Shown: positions 6,766 through 9,990 of the stretch, in pieces | Numbering within the stretch: the first letter of the stretch is position 1 | Layout: the number at the start of each line of letters is the position of its first letter | From: Actinomycetes bacterium | Lineage (GTDB): Bacteria > Actinomycetota > Actinomycetes > Actinomycetales > Microbacteriaceae | Direction of reading: 5' to 3' | Length of the DNA stretch: 9,990 nt | NCBI GenBank assembly: GCA_023421635.1 | Contig: JAEZSU010000107.1 | Coordinates: 1 to 9,990, forward strand | Notes under the pieces: model-generated | The model's database searches: none | What the model was told of the DNA's origin: nothing | Seen by the model: the letters and a program-made list of their open reading frames with translations, nothing else | Translations under genes and position numbers: made by a program

Positions 6766-7254
6766 ATGAAGACCGCCTTCGCCCGCACCGGACGACGGAT
6801 GCTGGTGGCCCTCGAGCCCGGCGACGAGGTGCTCGGATCGCTCGCCGAAGCGTGCCGCGCGGCGGAGATCGACCAGGCCGTGATCTCCACGTTCAGCGGC
6901 GCGTTCCGCAGCGCACGCATCATCGCGGCCGACCACCCGGCCGCCGACCCGGAGCTGCCGCTTCCCGAGGTCACCGAGATCGGCTACTCGGAGGGCATCG
7001 GCTCCGGCACGATCCTCCGTGACGAGGACGGCACCCACATCGTGCATCTGCACATCGCCTTCGGCGACAAGGACCGCTCCGGGGTCGCGGCCGCCGGCCA
7101 CCTGCTGTCGGCCGAGACCCACTACGTGGTCGAGGTCGTCATCGACGAGATCCTGGACCCGCCGCTGCGCCGCGCCCCGCACCCCGGCGCGTCGGGTCTG
7201 CACATCCTCGACTTCCCACAGCATCCACGCCCGAGCACCGCCGAACCCGCATGA
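6766..7254 (+). CDS. PPC/DUF296-domain protein
   Basis: This 162-residue soluble protein matches the plant-and-prokaryote conserved (PPC, DUF296) fold. It has an opening GRRMLVALEPGDEVLGSL, the conserved SGAFRSARI at about 44-52, the core HIVHLHIAFGDKD at 91-103 with paired histidines H94 and H96, and GHL at 111-113. Bacterial members form trimers in solved structures, but their biochemical role is generally unknown, and there is no AT-hook here. The histidines could form a metal or ligand site, which is inference. The ATG has GAGGAG 5 nt upstream. It is divergent from the amidohydrolase operon and lies 31 bp before the GntR gene, so the two are probably co-transcribed and under site B. The last ~20 residues are Pro/Ala/His-rich and probably disordered. 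Confidence 0.88.
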   Translation: MKTAFARTGRRMLVALEPGDEVLGSLAEACRAAEIDQAVISTFSGAFRSARIIAADHPAADPELPLPEVTEIGYSEGIGSGTILRDEDGTHIVHLHIAFGDKDRSGVAAAGHLLSAETHYVVEVVIDEILDPPLRRAPHPGASGLHILDFPQHPRPSTAEPA

Positions 7255-7272
7255 TGGTGGCAGGTGCCACCA
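7255..7272. promoter_or_regulatory. Perfect 8-bp inverted repeat in the gap before the GntR gene
   Basis: TGGTGGCA-gg-TGCCACCA fills more than half of the 31-bp gap between the PPC gene and the regulator and abuts the regulator's Shine-Dalgarno. It is unlike the CTTGTYRACAAG palindromes. It may be a protein operator, or an RNA hairpin (about 6 bp with a 6-nt loop) that tunes regulator translation. Confidence 0.5.
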
Positions 7273-7285
7273 GAGGGGGACTGTC

Positions 7286-8038
7286 GTGACCTACCTGCCC
7301 ATCCCGCGCCCGCGTGGCGACGCGGCCGCGATGCGCGTGCAGCACGGACTGCTCCGGTACGTGCGGGAGGCGGCACGCGGCCGCGCCCCGCTCCCCGGCG
7401 AGATCGAACTCACCGCACGTCTGGACTGCACCCGGCAGCAGCTGCGCAACGCCATGGCAGCGTTGGAGGCACAGGGCATCGTGCGGCGCCGACAGGGCAC
7501 CGTGACGACCGTCGACCCCATCGCGCTCCGGCTGAGCGTGCGCCTGGAGGAGCAGTTCGAGCACGCCGAACTGCTCGACCGGCTCGGCTACGAAGCCGAG
7601 GTCGAGACCCTGCACACCACCCGCACCCCGCTGGGTGCGGAGGCGGGGGCGGTCATGGAACTCCCCGCCGACACCGCGGCGATCGCGATCCGCAAGCGGT
7701 GGCGCGCGGACGGCGGGGTGGCGATGATCGCCGACGACATCGTGCCCTACGAGGGGGAGCTCCAGCACGACGAGGGTGCGTCCGTCTTCGCCACCGCCGC
7801 GAAGGCGTGGGGCGAACCCGTGATCTGGGAGGTCGCCACCCCCGGTGCGAGCATCCTGGGCGACGACCTCGCCGACCTGTTCGAGCGCCCCGCCGGGTCC
7901 CCCATCATGACGGTCGAGATCATCGGCATCGGCGCGAGCGGGCGGCGACTCATGCACAGCATGGAGTACCACGCGCCCGACATCGTGTCCTACTCGCTGG
8001 TGCGCACGGTCCGCCCGCCGTGGGGCGGACCGCACTGA
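7286..8038 (+). CDS. GntR-family transcriptional regulator, HutC type with UTRA domain
   Basis: The 250-residue protein has an N-terminal winged helix at about 18-76 (LLRYVREAARGRAPLPGEIE, then CTRQQLRNAMAALEAQGIVR and the wing RRRQGTVTT). The rest forms a UTRA ligand-binding domain: HTTRTPLGAEAGAVMELP, IRKRWRADGGVAMIADDIVP, and a C-terminal strand ending MEYHAPDIVSYSLVRT. HutC-type regulators bind palindromes as dimers and are usually released by a pathway metabolite. The GTG at 7286-7288 is chosen because AGAGGGGGA (7272-7280) precedes it by 5 nt; the next start, ATG at residue 16, lacks a site. It lies between the two divergent regions that carry CTTGTYRACAAG palindromes, so control of both gene pairs and of itself is inferred. 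It is the only regulator in the window. Confidence 0.93.
   Translation: MTYLPIPRPRGDAAAMRVQHGLLRYVREAARGRAPLPGEIELTARLDCTRQQLRNAMAALEAQGIVRRRQGTVTTVDPIALRLSVRLEEQFEHAELLDRLGYEAEVETLHTTRTPLGAEAGAVMELPADTAAIAIRKRWRADGGVAMIADDIVPYEGELQHDEGASVFATAAKAWGEPVIWEVATPGASILGDDLADLFERPAGSPIMTVEIIGIGASGRRLMHSMEYHAPDIVSYSLVRTVRPPWGGPH
8007..8032. terminator. GC hairpin at the end of the GntR gene, candidate shared terminator
   Basis: CGGTCCGCCC (8007-8016) and GGGCGGACCG (8023-8032) form a perfect 10-bp stem with a 6-nt loop. It lies within the last codons of the regulator and ends 6 nt before its stop. Only 16 bp separate that stop from the convergent deaminase stop, so this is the sole obvious terminator candidate for both. 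There is no T tract; activity is inferred. Confidence 0.5.
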
Positions 8039-8054
8039 CGCGACCGCGCCCGGC

Positions 8055-8543
8055 TCAGTTCCAGAAGCCGACGTGCGCGGCGGCCGCCTCGTCCTCGAGC
8101 ATCGGGCCGACGACCTCGATCGGCCGCTGCCCGCGTGCGAACACCTCGCGGCAGGGCAGCGAGAAGGTCGGGTTCTCGGGGTGGTCGCCCGTGAGTTCGA
8201 GCAGGCGGTGCTCGGACAGCGCGTACACGACCCGGTCGATGCCGGTCCAGTAGGCCGCTCCGGCGCACATCGCGCACGGCTCCGCGCTCGTGAACAAGGT
8301 CGAGCCGGCCATGCCCTCGGCACCCAGCACCCGGAAGGCGTGGGCGACGGCCTGCAGTTCGGCGTGCTGGGTGGGGTCGCCCTCGGGCGGCAGCGAGTTG
8401 TTGCCGAACGACGCGACGACTCGACCGTCGGCGCTCACCACGATCGAACCGAAGGGGTGCCTGCCAGCTGCGCGGGCGTCGTCCGCCACACGGATGCTCT
8501 GCCGCAGGAATGCCAGGTCAGCATCCGAGATCATGTCGGGCAT
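8055..8543 (-). CDS. Zinc-dependent nucleobase/nucleoside deaminase (guanine deaminase-like)
   Basis: This 162-residue enzyme belongs to the cytidine/deoxycytidylate deaminase fold. The zinc site is HAE at 60-62 (TQHAELQAV; H60 ligand, E62 proton shuttle) and PCAMC at 89-93 (C90, C93). HPFGSIVV near 29-36 and AAYWTGIDRVVYA at 97-109 resemble the GuaD/TadA branch. The long tail (HPENPTFSLPCREVFARGQR then VGFWN) is typical of stand-alone base deaminases rather than tRNA-editing TadA. Guanine is a plausible substrate; cytosine, isoguanine or another purine is possible. The ATG at 8541-8543 has AAGGAG 4 nt upstream, and that site overlaps operator-like site C. It is convergent with the regulator and divergent from the adenosine-deaminase-family gene, with which it probably shares a pathway. 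Confidence 0.9.
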   Translation of the reverse strand: MPDMISDADLAFLRQSIRVADDARAAGRHPFGSIVVSADGRVVASFGNNSLPPEGDPTQHAELQAVAHAFRVLGAEGMAGSTLFTSAEPCAMCAGAAYWTGIDRVVYALSEHRLLELTGDHPENPTFSLPCREVFARGQRPIEVVGPMLEDEAAAAHVGFWN

Positions 8544-8547
8544 CGGT

Positions 8548-8553
8548 CTCCTT
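8548..8553 (-). promoter_or_regulatory. Ribosome binding site of the small deaminase, overlapping operator C
   Basis: AAGGAG on the minus strand is 4 nt before the ATG at 8543. Three of its bases (8551-8553) belong to the palindrome at 8551-8562. It argues against the in-frame TTG at 8561, which would lie inside the palindrome with no site of its own. Confidence 0.8.
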
Positions 8554-8562
8554 GTTAACAAG
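8551..8562. promoter_or_regulatory. Operator-like site C, perfect palindrome CTTGTTAACAAG
   Basis: This is a perfect 12-bp palindrome that differs from sites B and D only in the central two bases (TA for CG), a change that preserves the symmetry. It is 7 bp before the small deaminase ATG and shares bases with its Shine-Dalgarno. A bound repressor here would act downstream of the promoter, as a block to elongation. Confidence 0.72.
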
Positions 8563-8579
8563 TGCTACGTACGGGTTTC

Positions 8580-8585
8580 ACTGTA
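8580..8585 (-). promoter_or_regulatory. Candidate -10 element of the small deaminase gene
   Basis: TACAGT on the minus strand fits TAnnnT. It would place the transcript start near 8573, just upstream of operator-like site C. The best -35 candidates (TGAATT with an 18-bp spacer) are weak, so this is a tentative call. Confidence 0.3.
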
Positions 8586-8657
8586 GCGGCGCCGAAACCG
8601 CAGAATTCAGGCGCGGATTACACCCGAGTTACGACTACCGAACAAAACGATTCCCAG

Positions 8658-8669
8658 CTTGTCGACAAG
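8658..8669. promoter_or_regulatory. Operator-like site D, perfect palindrome CTTGTCGACAAG
   Basis: It is identical to site B. It lies 51 bp before the ATG of the adenosine-deaminase-family gene and overlaps the candidate -35 of that gene. It pairs with site C across the divergent intergenic region. Confidence 0.75.
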
Positions 8670-8689
8670 TGGGGCTTCCTCGCTAGCGT
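8662..8689 (+). promoter_or_regulatory. Candidate promoter of the adenosine-deaminase-family gene
   Basis: TCGACA (8662-8667, five of six matches to TTGACA) and TAGCGT (8684-8689) are separated by 16 bp. The -35 lies inside operator-like site D, so repression by blocking polymerase entry would be expected. The transcript would start near 8696, giving a leader of about 25 nt. Confidence 0.45.
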
Positions 8690-8720
8690 TCCTCTGTACC
8701 CGCCCGCCCGAAAGGCCGCC

Positions 8721-9821
8721 ATGCACCATCACCCCACCACCGACCGCATCGACGAAGAAGCCCTGCGGGCGCTGCCGAAGGCCGAGGTGCACATCCATCT
8801 CGAGGGCACCTTCTCGCTCCTGGACATCCTCACGCTCGCGAAAGAGAACGGCGTTCCGCTGCCTGGGCCCGCCGCCACCCTCTTCGACATCACCACGCAC
8901 GACGCCTACGCCGCCCCCGAGGTGACCACCGGTGGTGGCGCCGGCACCGGATCGGCCGGACTCACCGGCTTCCTCCGCTTCCTCGACTGGCAGTGCGGCC
9001 TGGTCCGCACGCCCGCGCAGGCAGCCCGCGCCGCCTACGCCTTCGCCGCCCGGCAGACCGCGTCCGGCGTCCGGTACAGCGACGTCATCGTGAACCCCAC
9101 CCACTGGAACGCCTGGCGCGGCCGTGAACTCGACCTGCTGGACGGGTTCGCCGCCGGCTTCGACGAGGCCGAGCAGGACGGCCTGTGCACGGTCGGCATC
9201 GCGTACTCGCTGCTGCGCGCGCAGAGCGCGACGGATGCCGAGGCCGTCGTCCGCGGCATCCTCGAGCACCGTCCCCGCCGTGTCGTGGCGCTCTCGGTCG
9301 ACGGCGATGAGAAGGTCAGCGGCCGCACCGGCGAGAAGTTCCGCGACGCCTTCGCCCTCGCGGCCGCCGGCGGCCTGCACCGCACGGTGCACGCCGGGGA
9401 GTCCAGCGGTCCGGAAGGCGTCTGGGACGCCATCGACCTGCTGCAGGCCGAGCGCATCGACCACGGTGTGCGCGCCATCGAGGACCCCGCGCTGCTCGAG
9501 CGGCTCATCGCGGACGGCATCAGCCTCGGCGTCTGCCCCCGCTCGAACGTGACGCTCGGCATCTACCCCGACTGGCAGCAGCACCCGCTGCGCCGTCTGC
9601 TCGACGCGGGCGTGCTCGTCACACTCAACACCGACGACCCGGCGCCGCTCGGCAGCACGCTGGAGTCCGACTGGGCCGTCGCGGCGCAGCAGTTCGGGTT
9701 CGGGTACGAAGACATGCTCGGCTTCGCCGCGCGGTCGATCGACGCGTCGTTCGCCGACGACGACCTGAAGGCGCGACTGCACGCCGAGCTCGCCGCGGTC
9801 GCGGGAGCGGCCACCGCATGA
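8721..9821 (+). CDS. Adenosine/adenine deaminase-family enzyme
   Basis: The 366-residue protein is a zinc-dependent amidohydrolase of the adenosine deaminase group. The metal and catalytic set is complete: HIHLEGT with H24 and H26, VHAGE with H224 and E227, IDHG with H248, and NTDDP with D305 and D306. Other family marks are LEGTFSLLDILTLAKENG at 27-44, the FLRFLDW region at 84-90 and VCPRSNVTLG at 271-280. Expected chemistry is hydrolytic loss of the 6-amino group of a purine or purine nucleoside. Adenine, N6-modified adenosine and aminodeoxyfutalosine are alternatives the sequence does not exclude. The ATG at 8721 has GAAAGG 5 nt upstream; longer in-frame versions would run through site D. 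Its TGA overlaps the next ATG. The length matches the usual ~340-370 residues. Confidence 0.93.
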   Translation: MHHHPTTDRIDEEALRALPKAEVHIHLEGTFSLLDILTLAKENGVPLPGPAATLFDITTHDAYAAPEVTTGGGAGTGSAGLTGFLRFLDWQCGLVRTPAQAARAAYAFAARQTASGVRYSDVIVNPTHWNAWRGRELDLLDGFAAGFDEAEQDGLCTVGIAYSLLRAQSATDAEAVVRGILEHRPRRVVALSVDGDEKVSGRTGEKFRDAFALAAAGGLHRTVHAGESSGPEGVWDAIDLLQAERIDHGVRAIEDPALLERLIADGISLGVCPRSNVTLGIYPDWQQHPLRRLLDAGVLVTLNTDDPAPLGSTLESDWAVAAQQFGFGYEDMLGFAARSIDASFADDDLKARLHAELAAVAGAATA

Positions 9822-9990
9822 ACGTCGCACGCCGCCGTCGCATCGTCACCGCAGCCGCCGCTGCGACGACGATCGCGGCGGCGTGCGCATTGGGCGGCTG
9901 CGCCCCCGCGCCCGCCGACCTCGCCGCGCTCGTGGACTCCTGGCCCGAGCAGTACCGCGTCCAGGGCACCAAGGCGGAGCCGCTCTACAC
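9818..9990 (+). CDS. N-terminus of an unidentified lipoprotein (partial)
   Basis: The ATG overlaps the deaminase stop as ATGA, so translation is probably coupled. The visible 57 residues begin MNVARRRRIV, continue with an alanine-rich hydrophobic stretch and reach a lipobox LGGC with the lipidated cysteine at 28. The mature start is CAPAPADLAALVDSWPEQYR. This predicts an exported membrane-anchored protein. I do not recognise the family: the visible part does not look like the start of a BMP/PnrA nucleoside-binding lipoprotein or a family-5 binding protein. The position suggests a role in the same pathway, for example capture or external processing of the substrate. The rest lies beyond the window. 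Confidence 0.8.
   Translation, partial: MNVARRRRIVTAAAAATTIAAACALGGCAPAPADLAALVDSWPEQYRVQGTKAEPLY

Noticed and set aside
8055..8543. tRNA adenosine deaminase (TadA)
   Set aside because: The zinc motifs are shared, but the C-terminal extension ending GFWN and the placement in a catabolic cluster fit a free-base or nucleoside deaminase better.
8544..8561. TTG start for the small deaminase at 8561
   Set aside because: It lies within the palindrome and has no Shine-Dalgarno, whereas AAGGAG is just upstream of the ATG at 8543.
8564..8587. Short inverted repeat GCTAC/GTAGC
   Set aside because: Five-base arms with a 14-nt spacer are within chance expectation in this composition.
8562..8720. Upstream extension of the adenosine-deaminase-family gene to 8562
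   Set aside because: The added residues resemble no family N-terminus and the DNA is AT-richer promoter sequence holding operator D. A ribosome site precedes the ATG at 8721.
1..9990. tRNA, rRNA, insertion sequence, integrase, toxin-antitoxin or phage-defence gene
   Set aside because: No cloverleaf, transposase, terminal inverted repeats with target duplication, or defence domain was seen on either strand; composition is uniform, giving no sign of recent transfer.

Overview
The window looks like chromosomal DNA of a high-GC actinobacterium, most likely Microbacteriaceae (for example Microbacterium). The evidence is very high GC with strong third-position bias, frequent GTG starts, 4-bp ATGA/GTGA gene overlaps, and an intergenic repeat (tttcgtctcgctccgctcgc and its complement) of a kind I recall from that family. 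The genus is an inference. No rRNA, tRNA, CRISPR array, insertion sequence or phage gene was seen, and no stretch longer than about 225 bases lacks a gene.

Layout. Positions 1-132 hold the 3' end of a plus-strand gene with a creatininase-family C-terminus. A convergent junction (133-265) carries a 42-bp tandem repeat plus a degenerate inverted copy, probably a terminator. From 6541 back to 266, five minus-strand genes form a tight operon: a COG1228-type metal-dependent amidohydrolase, a family-5 substrate-binding lipoprotein, DppB-like and DppC-like permeases, and a fused double ATPase. Divergent from it, on the plus strand, are a small PPC/DUF296-domain protein (6766-7254) and a GntR/HutC-type regulator with a UTRA domain (7286-8038). 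A purine/nucleoside-type deaminase follows on the minus strand (8055-8543). Divergent from that is an adenosine-deaminase-family enzyme (8721-9821), translationally coupled to a lipoprotein that runs off the end (9818-9990).

How it fits together. Two divergent intergenic regions flank the regulator pair. Each contains two copies of the same 12-bp operator-like palindrome, CTTGTCGACAAG or CTTGTTAACAAG, with one copy degenerate. The centre-to-centre spacing is 106 bp in one region and 107 bp in the other. No other transcription factor is visible, so the simplest reading is one local regulon. In that reading the GntR protein responds to a small effector and controls import of an oligopeptide-like or N-heterocyclic compound, its hydrolysis by the amidohydrolase, and deamination by two unrelated deaminase folds. 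The substrate is not identifiable from sequence. The set (Dpp-type importer, amidohydrolase, PPC protein, two deaminases, regulator, coupled lipoprotein) does not match a catabolic pathway I can name and is the main candidate for an undescribed system here.
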